This document shows, in pieces, positions 49,633 through 57,826 of a stretch of 64,000 nucleotides of DNA. The translations under genes and the position numbers were made by a program. Position 1 is the stretch's first letter. The number at the start of each line of letters is the position of its first letter. The stretch is from Candidatus Bathyarchaeota archaeon (lineage in GTDB: Archaea; Thermoproteota; Bathyarchaeia; Bathyarchaeales; Bathycorpusculaceae): assembly GCA_026014685.1 (NCBI GenBank), contig JAOZHW010000015.1, positions 124,001 through 188,000 of the forward strand. Direction: 5' to 3'. Below the pieces are notes generated by a model. That model was not told where the DNA came from. It saw nothing but the letters and a program-made list of their open reading frames with translations, and did not search any database.

Positions 49633-51459
49633 ATGACGCGAATCGCTGTATTGGACACCGACAAATGCAAAGTCAAAAAATGTAACCAACTCTGCGTAAC
49701 CTTTTGCCCGATGGTACGTAGCAGAGTCGAAGCCATAAGAGTCGAAGGCAACAAAGCCATAATCTCCGAAACACTCTGCAGCGGATGCGGTATATGCGTC
49801 AAAAAATGCCCCTTCAAAGCCATAAGCATCGTCAACCTGCCAGACGAGTTAGAAAAAGATTGCAGCCACCGCTTCAGCGAAAACAGTTTCAAACTCTTCC
49901 GACTGCCCATGCCTTCACCCGGCACGGTGTTAGGTTTGCTTGGGCAAAACGGTATCGGCAAAAGCACTTCGCTGAAGGTTTTTGCAGGGGAAATAAAACC
50001 CAACCTCGGCAAATTTGAAGAACCGCCCTCTTGGGAAGAAGTTATCCAGTATTACCGTGGCTCCAGTTTGCAGGATTACTTTACGCGCTTAAGCGAGAAG
50101 CGTCTCAAAGTCAGCAATAAACCTCAGTACGTGGATAAAATCCCCAAAGCAGTTACGGGTAAAGTCGGGGATTTGCTGGAAAAAGTTGACGAACGCAAAC
50201 AGCTTGATGCCATCGCTGACGAGTTGGAGTTGCGAAACATCTGGGATCGCCCCCTTGAGGTGCTCAGCGGCGGAGAGTTGCAGCGGGTTGCGGTTGCGGC
50301 GGCGCTTAGCCGAGAAGCAGACGTGTACCTTTTTGATGAACCTTCAAGTTACTTAGACGTTAAACAGCGGTTGGTGGTTGCCAGAGCTATTCGCAGCCTC
50401 AAGGAGCAGCAGAAAACCATAATCGTCGCCGAACACGACTTAGCCATCATAGATTACCTCTCAGACCAAATCTGCGTTTTCTACGGAGAACCAGGCGTTT
50501 ATGGCGTCGTCAGCCACGTTCATGGAGTCCGAACAGGCATCAACATCTACCTGCAGGGCTACATACCCGACGAAAACATCATGTTCAGAAAAGAAAGCAT
50601 AACTTTTCACGAAAAACCCCCCAGCACAGGCGAAAACATCGGTGCCTCTCTGCTTCATTGGGAAAAGATGGAGAAGACCTTTAGTGAGTTTAAACTCGTC
50701 ATCGAACCAGGCGAAATCAAGACCGGTGAAATCATCGGTATCTTGGGACCAAACGGCATCGGCAAAACAACCTTCGTTAAAATGCTTGCGGGCATCGAAG
50801 AAACCGATGACAAACGGCAACTTAGCAAATTAACCGTCAGCTATAAACCTCAATACATAGCGCCAGACTATGAAGGCACCGTGCAGGAGTTGCTCATGAG
50901 TGTGGCGAAAGAGAATTTCACGTCAAGCTGGTACAAAACCGAAATCGCTAACCCTCTGCGGTTGCAGGTACTCATGGACCGCAACGTCATGGAGCTCAGC
51001 GGCGGCGAACTTCAAAAAGTCGCTATAGCAGCATGCCTCAGCCGAAAAACTGACCTGTTTCTGCTTGACGAACCCAGCGCATACCTCGACGTCGAAGAAC
51101 GCTTAAACGTAGCCAAAACCCTGCGCCGCGTCGTCGAAGCGCACGGGATCCCCGCGTTTGTGGTGGAGCATGATGTGGTTACGCAGGATTTCATAGCTGA
51201 CCGTTTGATGGTTTTTAACGGCAAGCCAGGTGAATACGGTTTAGCTCATCCGCCTACAAGTCTGCGTGGTGGGATGAACACTTTCCTCAAAGAAATGGGC
51301 ATCACCTTCCGACGGGATTCTGTCACTTTCCGCCCGCGCGTCAACAAGGAAGGTTCACAGATGGATGAGTTCCAGAAAGGCATCGGCGAATACTACTACA
51401 CCAAGATAGCTAAAGATAAAGAAGACAAAGACGAAGAGAAACCTAAACATAAAAAGTAG
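49633..51459 (+). CDS. Ribosome recycling ATPase ABCE1/Rli1
   Basis: 608 residues. The N-terminal domain has eight Cys for two [4Fe-4S] clusters (KCKVKKCNQLCVTFCP and CSGCGICVKKCPF). Two ABC cassettes follow: GQNGIGKS, LSGGELQRVAVAAAL and DEPSSYLD in the first, GPNGIGKT, LSGGELQKVAIAACL and DEPSAYLD in the second, with a hinge between them. It splits ribosomes after termination with Pelota or aRF1. Present in all archaea and eukaryotes, absent from bacteria. A dispersed repeat copy starts 6 bases after the stop. Confidence 0.97.
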   Translation: MTRIAVLDTDKCKVKKCNQLCVTFCPMVRSRVEAIRVEGNKAIISETLCSGCGICVKKCPFKAISIVNLPDELEKDCSHRFSENSFKLFRLPMPSPGTVLGLLGQNGIGKSTSLKVFAGEIKPNLGKFEEPPSWEEVIQYYRGSSLQDYFTRLSEKRLKVSNKPQYVDKIPKAVTGKVGDLLEKVDERKQLDAIADELELRNIWDRPLEVLSGGELQRVAVAAALSREADVYLFDEPSSYLDVKQRLVVARAIRSLKEQQKTIIVAEHDLAIIDYLSDQICVFYGEPGVYGVVSHVHGVRTGINIYLQGYIPDENIMFRKESITFHEKPPSTGENIGASLLHWEKMEKTFSEFKLVIEPGEIKTGEIIGILGPNGIGKTTFVKMLAGIEETDDKRQLSKLTVSYKPQYIAPDYEGTVQELLMSVAKENFTSSWYKTEIANPLRLQVLMDRNVMELSGGELQKVAIAACLSRKTDLFLLDEPSAYLDVEERLNVAKTLRRVVEAHGIPAFVVEHDVVTQDFIADRLMVFNGKPGEYGLAHPPTSLRGGMNTFLKEMGITFRRDSVTFRPRVNKEGSQMDEFQKGIGEYYYTKIAKDKEDKDEEKPKHKK

Positions 51460-51834
51460 CCCTAAACCACGCGACGTCTCAACGTCTACCTCCCCTCCCT
51501 TATTTAAAGGCACAATACCGCCGCTTTGCCGATCCGCCACTGACCCCCTCCCTAATATATAGAACAGCGGACTAAGTGGATGCCCCTGTGATTACGCGCG
51601 GTAATCTCTTTGATGGGTTGTACGAAATAAGCTTAAAGGTGTTTTTTGCTTCAACGTGTTCGAGATTTGAATAGGTCAATGTTGACATCTTCACGGGTTA
51701 GTGGCATATTTATAAGGCAGGTGTGACAAATGAATTATTCGGGAGATAGGCGTCTGCAGATATGTTTCGCAATTCGTAATATAGTTTAAAAGCCTAGACG
51801 CCTTAACTGTATCAAAACGAAAGGAGATACCCAA
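51460..51834. other. Intergenic region with repeat and promoter
   Basis: It contains repeat copy 4 (51465-51511), a weaker C-rich plus AATATATAG box at about 51545-51560, and the promoter of the next gene: AGTTTAAAAGCC at 51783-51794 and AAGGAGAT at 51820-51827 ahead of the ATG at 51835. No other gene seen. Confidence 0.5.
51465..51511 (+). repeat. 46-bp dispersed repeat, copy 4
   Basis: Begins AACCACGCGACGTCTCAAC and ends CTCCCTTATTTAAAGGC, with the GACG-TCTCAA-CGTC dyad intact. It lies 6 bases after the ABCE1 stop codon and points to the winged-helix gene about 320 bases downstream. Confidence 0.8.
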
Positions 51835-52170
51835 ATGGTGAAGAACGTGGACGAAGAGAAGATAAAAAGCGTGCTAACTGAGCCGAAGCTCGCCGCCATC
51901 AAAGCCATGCTCGAAAAAGATCATGCAATTGACTGCCTGCTTTTGCTCTATGTCGGACGCGGCAAATGGAAAGACGCCAAAGATTTCATGCGAGACAACA
52001 AGTTGACCCTAAGTGACGGCACTTTTAGGGCTAGAATGATTGAAATTGAATCTTTGGGTTTAGCCAAAAGCGAACGTATTGACCCACTCAAAAAGTATTA
52101 TATGAAGACTGAGTTGGGTGAGAAAGTCGCGAAGTTGCTTCTCAAGTTCTTTGACGAGTTAAGTGAATAG
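51835..52170 (+). CDS. Winged-helix DNA-binding protein
   Basis: 111 residues with an archaeal winged-helix layout: AIDCLLLLYVGRGKWKDAKDFMRDN, the recognition segment LSDGTFRARMIEIESLGLAKSER and the wing PLKKYYMKTELGEKVAKLLL. It has a clear TATA box and ribosome-binding site. It lies upstream of the pilin-Roadblock genes in the same direction, 187 bases before the pilin, so it may regulate them. Single domain with no sensor. Confidence 0.72.
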   Translation: MVKNVDEEKIKSVLTEPKLAAIKAMLEKDHAIDCLLLLYVGRGKWKDAKDFMRDNKLTLSDGTFRARMIEIESLGLAKSERIDPLKKYYMKTELGEKVAKLLLKFFDELSE

Positions 52171-52296
52171 AAGAGTCTTTCGCTTTTACTTTTCTTCTTA
52201 TTTTCTTGTGTATGTTTGTTTTTGTGTGTTTTTTGGTGTAGTATTTGTGGTCTGTATTTTTGTTCAACAGACCAATAGTATTGTTTAGTAAGTCAT

Positions 52297-52345
52297 AATA
52301 TTTAAAAGCGTCTTTTTGAAAACCATAAGTAAAGCAAATAGGAGA
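52297..52345 (+). promoter_or_regulatory. Promoter and ribosome-binding site of the pilin operon
   Basis: AATATTTAAAAGCG (52297-52310) resembles the AGTTTAAAAGCC box ahead of the winged-helix gene; AGGAGA lies at 52340-52345, 11 bases before the pilin ATG. This gives the pilin its own promoter. Confidence 0.5.
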
Positions 52346-52356
52346 CAAACCAAAAA

Positions 52357-52818
52357 ATGAACCCAATATTTAGAAAACTAAAGAAAAACTCGAAAGCACT
52401 AAGCCCCGTAGTTGCTTCAATCATCCTCATCGCCGTAACAGTCGCAGTCAGCGTCGTCGTCGCAGCATGGATGGGCGGCATGACCATCGGACTGATGGGA
52501 AACGCCGAACAAGTATCAGTAACCAATTATCAGTTTAGTGCTCCTGACACGGTGGTTATAAGCGTAAGAAATACTGGAACCGCTACAGTATCATTGAGTT
52601 CTGCAACTATTGATGGTGTCGCAGTTCAAGAAATCGCCCCAGTTGCTCCATCTAGTGATATGAATATTGCTAAAGGCCAAACCGGTACATATTCGCTTAC
52701 AATTCCAGGCTCAGTTGCAAACTCAGAAGGCGAATTCAGCGCAGGCGCTCAATATTCAATAAAATTGGTCACAGCTAAAGGGACAACCATTCCATATACC
52801 ATAACATACAACCCATAA
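52357..52818 (+). CDS. Archaeal type IV pilin-like protein
   Basis: 153 residues. The class III signal is clear: a basic leader (RKLKKNSKA), then LSPVVASIILIAVTVAVSVVVAAWMGG, where prepilin peptidase should cut before Leu-Ser. The rest is a beta-rich head (TNYQFSAPDTVVISVRNTGTATVSLSSATIDG). It is a surface pilus subunit, for adhesion or sensing. No ATPase, membrane platform or peptidase gene is in the window. It is followed by a coiled-coil gene and two Roadblock-like genes in the same direction. Confidence 0.85.
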   Translation: MNPIFRKLKKNSKALSPVVASIILIAVTVAVSVVVAAWMGGMTIGLMGNAEQVSVTNYQFSAPDTVVISVRNTGTATVSLSSATIDGVAVQEIAPVAPSSDMNIAKGQTGTYSLTIPGSVANSEGEFSAGAQYSIKLVTAKGTTIPYTITYNP

Positions 52819-52919
52819 AAAACCTACCTTTAGAAAACAATAATTCAGGGGTAAGGTGAAGGATTGCTTCACCTCTATTTTCCTTTTCTCTTTCAAAATC
52901 TGGAAGGAGCACACATATC

Positions 52920-53345
52920 ATGGTAACACAAATCAAAGAATACACATCAGCCCAAGCAATAGCAGAAGCCATGGACAAACAACTCGCCGAAACAAAAAGC
53001 GTCCTAGGCGAATACCTGCGCAAACTCGACGACATCCGCACTTTGGCGGAAAAATCCAAAAAAATCCGCGACACCGTCCTACGGTTAGCAGGCAAAAAAG
53101 CCCCAACCGAGAACCCTGGCGAAATCACCGTGGGTACATTGAACATTGTTTTGGATGCCACACCGTTTCATGAGTTGTCCGCTATAGAATCCGTGGTCCG
53201 CAGCCACCAAGAACGGCTGCTGGTGTTGCAGAAAGTGCGTGAAGCCTTGAAGTGGCTGGATCAACTTGGCGACACGGAGGGCCTCAAGTACCTTGTTTTG
53301 GAGGACGAGGGCATCCCAGAACGTATCTTGTTCAAAATAGCTTAA
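52920..53345 (+). CDS. Helical protein in the pilin-Roadblock cluster
   Basis: 141 residues, unrecognised. The N-terminal part is helical and probably coiled coil (AIAEAMDKQLAETKSVLGEYLRKLDDIRTLAEKSKKIRD). A middle strand (EITVGTLNIVLDATPFHELSAIE) and further helices follow. GAAGGAG precedes the ATG. It lies between the pilin and the first Roadblock-like gene (24-base gap), so it may be the adaptor between them. Confidence 0.65.
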   Translation: MVTQIKEYTSAQAIAEAMDKQLAETKSVLGEYLRKLDDIRTLAEKSKKIRDTVLRLAGKKAPTENPGEITVGTLNIVLDATPFHELSAIESVVRSHQERLLVLQKVREALKWLDQLGDTEGLKYLVLEDEGIPERILFKIA

Positions 53346-53369
53346 CCAAAATGGAAAGGAGCACACTTT

Positions 53370-54170
53370 GTGACTGAGGAACTTCGATCTGTTCTCGGCG
53401 AATTCCGCGTTTTAAGCCCAGATATCACAACCGCAGTGGTCTTCGGCTCAGACGGGGAAGCCATAGCCGCCACCGAAGGCACCACACCTGAACAAACCCA
53501 AGCCCTTATCACAAACCTCAACAGCATAACCCACGCGCAGTGCATAGGTGGAATCCAAAACTTAACCATCCAAGACGTAAATACTCAACTAACCGTTAAC
53601 GCTGTTGACGAAACCTATTTTGCTGTGGTTTCTTCTCGGGGTGGGCAGCAGAAAGTTGTAAAGTCACTTACTGAAGTTGTGGCTCCAACGATTATTCGGC
53701 TGGCATTGGGGAAACTTGTTGTGAAACCGACAAAAACCGAGTTTACCGCTGAACCCGCTGAGGTGAAGGCTGAACCTGAGGTTTTAGCTGAAGTTGCCCC
53801 AGAAGAACCCGCCTTTGAATCAATCACCCAGCCAGAGGAACCACTGGAACCACTTGAACCTCCGTTGCCTAAAGCCCCAACCACGCAGTTTATGGTGGAA
53901 AAAATCAGCGGGATCCTAGTGCCTCCCGACACGGTTCGCATAGACAGCGAAGTCATAGACAAGTGGCGCGAACTCTACGGCAACAGACAATTCACCACAG
54001 TTCACATCGAAACCTTAGAGGGCAAAACCTTAACCTGCAAATTCAAGCCCATAAAAGACATCAAAGCAAACGAGAAAGGTATGATTCAAGTTCCAGAGCG
54101 AATTATCCAAATTTTGGGAAGCGGCAGGGGTAAGTTGGTTGTGGTTAAACCAGTGGTTGAGGAGGCTTAG
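53370..54170 (+). CDS. Roadblock/LC7-like protein with C-terminal extension
   Basis: 266 residues from a GTG start with GGAAAGGAG upstream. Residues 1 to about 112 look like a Roadblock/LC7 (MglB-type) domain: TTAVVFGSDGEAIAATEGTT, LTVNAVDETYFAVVSSRGG and VVKSLTEVVAPTIIRL. A Pro/Glu/Ala linker (about 118-172) leads to a domain ending GMIQVPERIIQILGSGRGKLVVVKP, which recalls swapped-hairpin AbrB-like or cradle-loop folds. Roadblock proteins bind and regulate small Ras-like GTPases. No GTPase gene is in the window. It is 3 bases before the next gene. Confidence 0.62.
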   Translation: MTEELRSVLGEFRVLSPDITTAVVFGSDGEAIAATEGTTPEQTQALITNLNSITHAQCIGGIQNLTIQDVNTQLTVNAVDETYFAVVSSRGGQQKVVKSLTEVVAPTIIRLALGKLVVKPTKTEFTAEPAEVKAEPEVLAEVAPEEPAFESITQPEEPLEPLEPPLPKAPTTQFMVEKISGILVPPDTVRIDSEVIDKWRELYGNRQFTTVHIETLEGKTLTCKFKPIKDIKANEKGMIQVPERIIQILGSGRGKLVVVKPVVEEA

Positions 54171-54172
54171 TC

Positions 54173-54565
54173 TTGAAACAGGACGCCGTTACCGAAACTC
54201 AGCCTCTGCCTGATGCACCGACCATTGCTGTCGGCGAAGACAACTCGGTCTTCACAAGCTTAGCAGCTACCCTGACTGAAATCCGCAAACTCAAAGGCGT
54301 CGTTGGCTATATCTTGCGAAGCAACACAGCCGCCATCGTTGACCTGCCACAGCCAGAAACACCTGAATATGCGATGCTATCTGCACAGGTATCTGACAGC
54401 AGTAAAGGGATAGCCAAACAGTTCAACTTAACCGACGTAGAAAGCGTTTTGGTAGAAGGAAAAACACATAAACTGCTCTGCATACGCCTCGGCGAAAACA
54501 AAATAGGCATCTTCATGGAGAAAACATGCGCTCATGCGTGGATTGTGAAAAGAATTCTCCTCTAA
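54173..54565 (+). CDS. Second Roadblock/LC7-like protein
   Basis: 130 residues from a TTG start, 3 bases after the previous stop. SLAATLTEIRKLKGVVGYILRSNTAAIVDLP, then TDVESVLVEGKTHKLLCIRLGENKIGIFMEKT, follows the Roadblock order of helix, two strands, helix, three strands. A heterodimer with the previous protein is plausible. Weak similarity by eye only, so the family call needs a profile search. Confidence 0.6.
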   Translation: MKQDAVTETQPLPDAPTIAVGEDNSVFTSLAATLTEIRKLKGVVGYILRSNTAAIVDLPQPETPEYAMLSAQVSDSSKGIAKQFNLTDVESVLVEGKTHKLLCIRLGENKIGIFMEKTCAHAWIVKRILL

Positions 54566-54717
54566 ACCCAGAGCCCTCCTTTATTTGTTGAGCAAACAGT
54601 CTAGTTAACATATAAAAATCACGTTTTGCCAATTCTTATTGGAAAACATCACTGTTTTCTGTTTTGCCCGCTGTGGCTGCTGCAGGGTGCTTCCATATTT
54701 TGAGAGGCGCATCGGCG

Positions 54718-55068
54718 ATGTTTGTTATTAGGTATGTTGCGGGTTTGTTTTTGGTTTTCATGGGCGCCATGGATTGCTTAACCACGGTAGTGGGCACGCT
54801 TTACTTTGGTACAGTTGAACTGAACCCGCTGATTTCGGAGTTAGTGAATACAAATTTGTCTGCCTTTGCCGCGTTAAAATTGACTGTTACGGTTATGGTT
54901 GGTGTAATTTTTGTTTTAGCCGAAAAAACCTTACAGCGTAGCCGAAACGTTAATGACAAATCGTTTAGAACTGCCTATAAAATCCTGCGGTTTTCCTACA
55001 TTGGGATTGTTCTGTTCCTTTTAGTTGTCGTCTTAAACAACCTCATCGTTCTGTTGCGGATGCTCTAA
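54718..55068 (+). CDS. DUF5658-like membrane protein
   Basis: 116 residues from the ATG at 54718 (an in-frame start 54 bases upstream reads as non-coding). Three transmembrane helices. The pattern GAMDCLTTVVGTLYFGTVELNPLISEL with LKLTVTVMV fits DUF5658: Asp and Thr-Thr in the first helix, Glu-Asn-Pro in the loop, Lys in the next. Function of the family unknown. Confidence 0.7.
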   Translation: MFVIRYVAGLFLVFMGAMDCLTTVVGTLYFGTVELNPLISELVNTNLSAFAALKLTVTVMVGVIFVLAEKTLQRSRNVNDKSFRTAYKILRFSYIGIVLFLLVVVLNNLIVLLRML

Positions 55069-55111
55069 GGCAGGCAAGGACTTTAAAGCACCCCATACAT
55101 ACGCTTAAGCT

Positions 55112-55690
55112 GTGAATACTTTGCCCAGAGAATTCGTCCTGTTTTCACGTATGGGGAAAACCGACCCAAACTTCACCAGTCTCCACGACGCAGGAAGACT
55201 AGACATAGTACACGAATGCATCGTAAGTAGCCTATTCCTCTCTCATGGCTTGCGAAGAGACGTGAATTTCCACGCAGTCCTCAACGGACCACCCAACCCT
55301 CCAGTCCACCTTCAAATCAACGGCGAAACCCTCTACGACGTACGCACTGACATGGAAACATGGCAGCAAATCCTCAAAAAAACCCTCGCAGGCAAAACAC
55401 ACCCCGGCATCAGCAAAGATAAAACAGCCTTCGAAACCCTCCTAAAAAATAAAGCGCAGACGCATCAAGTGTTTATTTTGGAAGAGGATGGCAAAAACGT
55501 CTCGGATGTGGCGTTTCCAGAGCACTGCCTTTTTGTTTTAGGCGACCATGTGGGTTTGCCGAAAAAGGCAGAAGACTTCGCGCTTAGGTTTGGTGAAAAA
55601 ATCAGCCTCGGCAAAACACCCTACTTGGCGGCTTCCTGCATAACCATAATCAACTACACCCTTGATCAGCAAACTAAACATGGCTCTTGA
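55112..55690 (+). CDS. trmY: tRNA (pseudouridine-54-N1)-methyltransferase TrmY
   Basis: 192 residues of the SPOUT class. FVLFSRMGKTDPNFTSLHDAGRLDIVHECIVSSLFLS is the family start, and FVLGDHVGLPKKAED with ISLGKTPYLAASCITIINYTLDQ forms the trefoil-knot SAM site. In archaea TrmY makes N1-methylpseudouridine at tRNA position 54. It is convergent with thiL, overlapping it by 17 bases. Confidence 0.92.
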   Translation: MNTLPREFVLFSRMGKTDPNFTSLHDAGRLDIVHECIVSSLFLSHGLRRDVNFHAVLNGPPNPPVHLQINGETLYDVRTDMETWQQILKKTLAGKTHPGISKDKTAFETLLKNKAQTHQVFILEEDGKNVSDVAFPEHCLFVLGDHVGLPKKAEDFALRFGEKISLGKTPYLAASCITIINYTLDQQTKHGS

Positions 55691-56702
55691 AGTGCTCCCA
55701 GCCTTTTGCCTCAACCTTGCGCCGTTTGCCCTCGATTTCCAGAACAACTTGCCTGTCAAACGTTGCGTGCCCGATGGGGATTAAGCATCCGCCGACGGTT
55801 TGAACCACCGCCTGCGCCTCTGCAAACTTGCCAGGCTTAACTGTTAGAACTAACTCGTATTCCTCGCCACCATAGAGTGCTAATTCTAGTGGGTCCAAGT
55901 TGTTTTGAGATCCGAATTCTTGGGCTTCAGGTGCGATGGGAGGTTTGTCGATGACGAAGCCTACTTTGCTTTTGCGTGCTAACTCATGTATGCTCCAGGC
56001 TAAGCCGTCGCTGGAATCCATAGAAGCTGTAACAAAGTCGTATCCGCGTAACGCCAACCCCTCGCGAAGCCGAGCTTTTGGGTTGTAAACTGCGTCTTCC
56101 AAAGCCGCACGCACCGAAGATGACGCCTTACCGCCGTCGAGAAGCATGCGTAGTCCGGCAGCGGTCTTGCCAAACAGCCCTGTAACAGCTAAAATGTCGC
56201 TGCCACGTGCGCCACTACGCAGCATCAAACCGCTTCTTGCAGTGCCAAACAGCGATATGCTGATGATTAACTCTTGGGTTTGGTTGGTGTCTCCACCGAT
56301 AACGTATGCGCCGTATTCTCGTGCGCCAGTGTTGAGGCCGTTGGCGATTTCTGTCACGGCTTGTTCTGTCGCCAACTCTTTGGGTAACCCCAGAGCTACC
56401 ACAATCGCCGTGGGCAAGACGCCTTTGGATGCGAAGTCGCTTATGTTCATGACAACAGCTTTGCGTGCAGCGGCAAACAGGCTCATCCCCGGCGGCACAT
56501 CCGTAGAACCCACCAGCATGTCGGTTTTTAGGACAGCCATCCCTTCACCCCAAAGCGGCGCAGCAGAAACGTCGTCGCCGAAAGGAATGGGAAGGTCAGG
56601 CATAACGGTGAGGCGTTTCTGGATTAACTTGATGATTTCATGTTCGCCTAAGCGTGCTTCTCCACTCAAAGCATTATCCCAGCTGATAGGGCAAAAAGGC
56701 AA
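55674..56702 (-). CDS. thiL: Thiamine-monophosphate kinase ThiL
   Basis: 342 residues. LGEHEIIKLIQKRL, the FGDDVSAAPLWGEGMAVLKTDMLVGSTDVP ATP/magnesium block, NISDFASKGVLPTAIVVALGLP and GGDTNQTQELIISISLFGTA are standard. SMDSSDGLAWSIHELA and GGEEYELVLTV follow. It phosphorylates thiamine monophosphate to the diphosphate cofactor. The first 14 residues may be an over-extended start. Divergent from the tRNA-Thr gene. Confidence 0.92.
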   Translation of the reverse strand: MPFCPISWDNALSGEARLGEHEIIKLIQKRLTVMPDLPIPFGDDVSAAPLWGEGMAVLKTDMLVGSTDVPPGMSLFAAARKAVVMNISDFASKGVLPTAIVVALGLPKELATEQAVTEIANGLNTGAREYGAYVIGGDTNQTQELIISISLFGTARSGLMLRSGARGSDILAVTGLFGKTAAGLRMLLDGGKASSSVRAALEDAVYNPKARLREGLALRGYDFVTASMDSSDGLAWSIHELARKSKVGFVIDKPPIAPEAQEFGSQNNLDPLELALYGGEEYELVLTVKPGKFAEAQAVVQTVGGCLIPIGHATFDRQVVLEIEGKRRKVEAKGWEHFKSHV

Positions 56703-56789
56703 ACTAGCAAATAAACAAGTAGATACCCCAACACACCTTAAACCAACATTTAAAAATACCCAGCGCCCTCAGATACGCAAAGAAACCAT

Positions 56790-56866
56790 GCCTCGATGGC
56801 TCAGCCTGGTAGAGCGGCTGCCTCGTAAGCAGCAGGCCGCGGGATCAAAGCCCGCTCGAGGCTCCA
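56790..56866 (+). tRNA. tRNA-Thr (CGU)
   Basis: A 77-base cloverleaf: acceptor GCCTCGA/TCGAGGC, D stem GCTC/GAGC, anticodon stem GCTGC/GCAGC with loop CTCGTAA (anticodon CGU), T stem GCGGG/CCCGC with loop ATCAAAG, discriminator T and encoded CCA. No intron. The T loop has A at position 54 instead of the near-universal T, and G at 60. All stems pair perfectly, so the gene looks functional. Confidence 0.95.
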
Positions 56867-56959
56867 TTTGTAGTTTTGTTCTACGAATAGGCGTCAACTT
56901 GGCTGGGTTGGGAAGGTTTATTAGATTTTACTATAGGGATGTTTTTGGAGGCAAAGTAC

Positions 56960-57295
56960 ATGCGCCTTTTTACGCACGGTTCGCAAGAGAAACTTCGGTG
57001 CCCCTACAAGGGATGTGAAAAGCACTTCGATAAGCCAACCGTGATTACAGACACCTCAACTATTCCGCGTCAGACGCATTATGCTTGCCCCTACTGCATG
57101 TCACGCCTCGACATAGTCACTGAAAAAACGAAGATAGTGGAATTAAAAGCAGCAGAGTACCCAACAGTTTTTGATTCACCCGCCAAATGCGCCCACTTCA
57201 ACGGGTTGCTAAACGCACCACCAGGCAGCATGCTTACCCAAGACGAATGCTTAGTCTGCCCGAAAGTGCTCCAATGCAACATACGCAAAAAATAG
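56960..57295 (+). CDS. Cys-rich zinc-ribbon-like protein
   Basis: 111 residues from the ATG at 56960, with GGAGG at 56947-56951; the ATG at 56939 lies before that site and is less likely. LRCPYKGC and YACPYCMSRL form one Cys4 zinc ribbon, and CAHFNGLL with ECLVCPKVLQC near the end gives a second group of Cys and His. Family not recognised, but it may bind nucleic acid or metal. It follows the tRNA gene by 93 bases. Confidence 0.7.
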   Translation: MRLFTHGSQEKLRCPYKGCEKHFDKPTVITDTSTIPRQTHYACPYCMSRLDIVTEKTKIVELKAAEYPTVFDSPAKCAHFNGLLNAPPGSMLTQDECLVCPKVLQCNIRKK

Positions 57296-57475
57296 CTATA
57301 CACCTTTTGTTGTTCAGCGAAGACGCCGCCTTAAAAGCTTCAAAGAGAAAACATTGTGGTTGTCTCATAACTACTGCAAACGCTTTTACGCTAAAAAAAG
57401 CGCAGTTTTAGCGTGTGCCTTACCCTTTAGTTGGGTGAGCACCGTTTTTAGGCAACAATAAGAGGCGCATCATCA

Positions 57476-57826
57476 TTGGTTTTGGTTGAAGGACTAGAAA
57501 TGCAAGGGGAAACAATCCCCAGATGGCAACTGGAAAAAGCATGGAAAACGCTGAGTGACAAGCCCTTGCCTAAAGTCAAAATGCTACAGTTAAGCGACTA
57601 CGAATTCAACCATGTGCTGGAGCATAGACGATGCTTGGAGGATGACCTGCGGGAAATAGAGGAATGGGGACGAGTGCTGTCCACGCATGGTACAGACGCC
57701 TGTATCTTTAACGCTGAAGACACAGACGACGCAGATTACATCATATTGGTCAGGAAAAATCCGTATCACAGTTTAGAAGAGATTATTCTTCACGAATTGA
57801 GGCACATCGCCAACGGTGACCTCTAA
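57476..57826 (+). CDS. Small protein with HExxH motif
   Basis: 116 residues from a TTG; the ATG at 57500 is an alternative. Near the C-terminus SLEEIILHELRHIANGDL has the zinc-metallopeptidase HExxH pattern with an Asp after it. YIILVRKNPYH before it resembles the strand leading to the active helix in small archaeal metallopeptidase-like proteins. It ends 4 bases into the LLM gene 3' end (convergent). The activity is not established; a third ligand is not obvious. Confidence 0.6.
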   Translation: MVLVEGLEMQGETIPRWQLEKAWKTLSDKPLPKVKMLQLSDYEFNHVLEHRRCLEDDLREIEEWGRVLSTHGTDACIFNAEDTDDADYIILVRKNPYHSLEEIILHELRHIANGDL

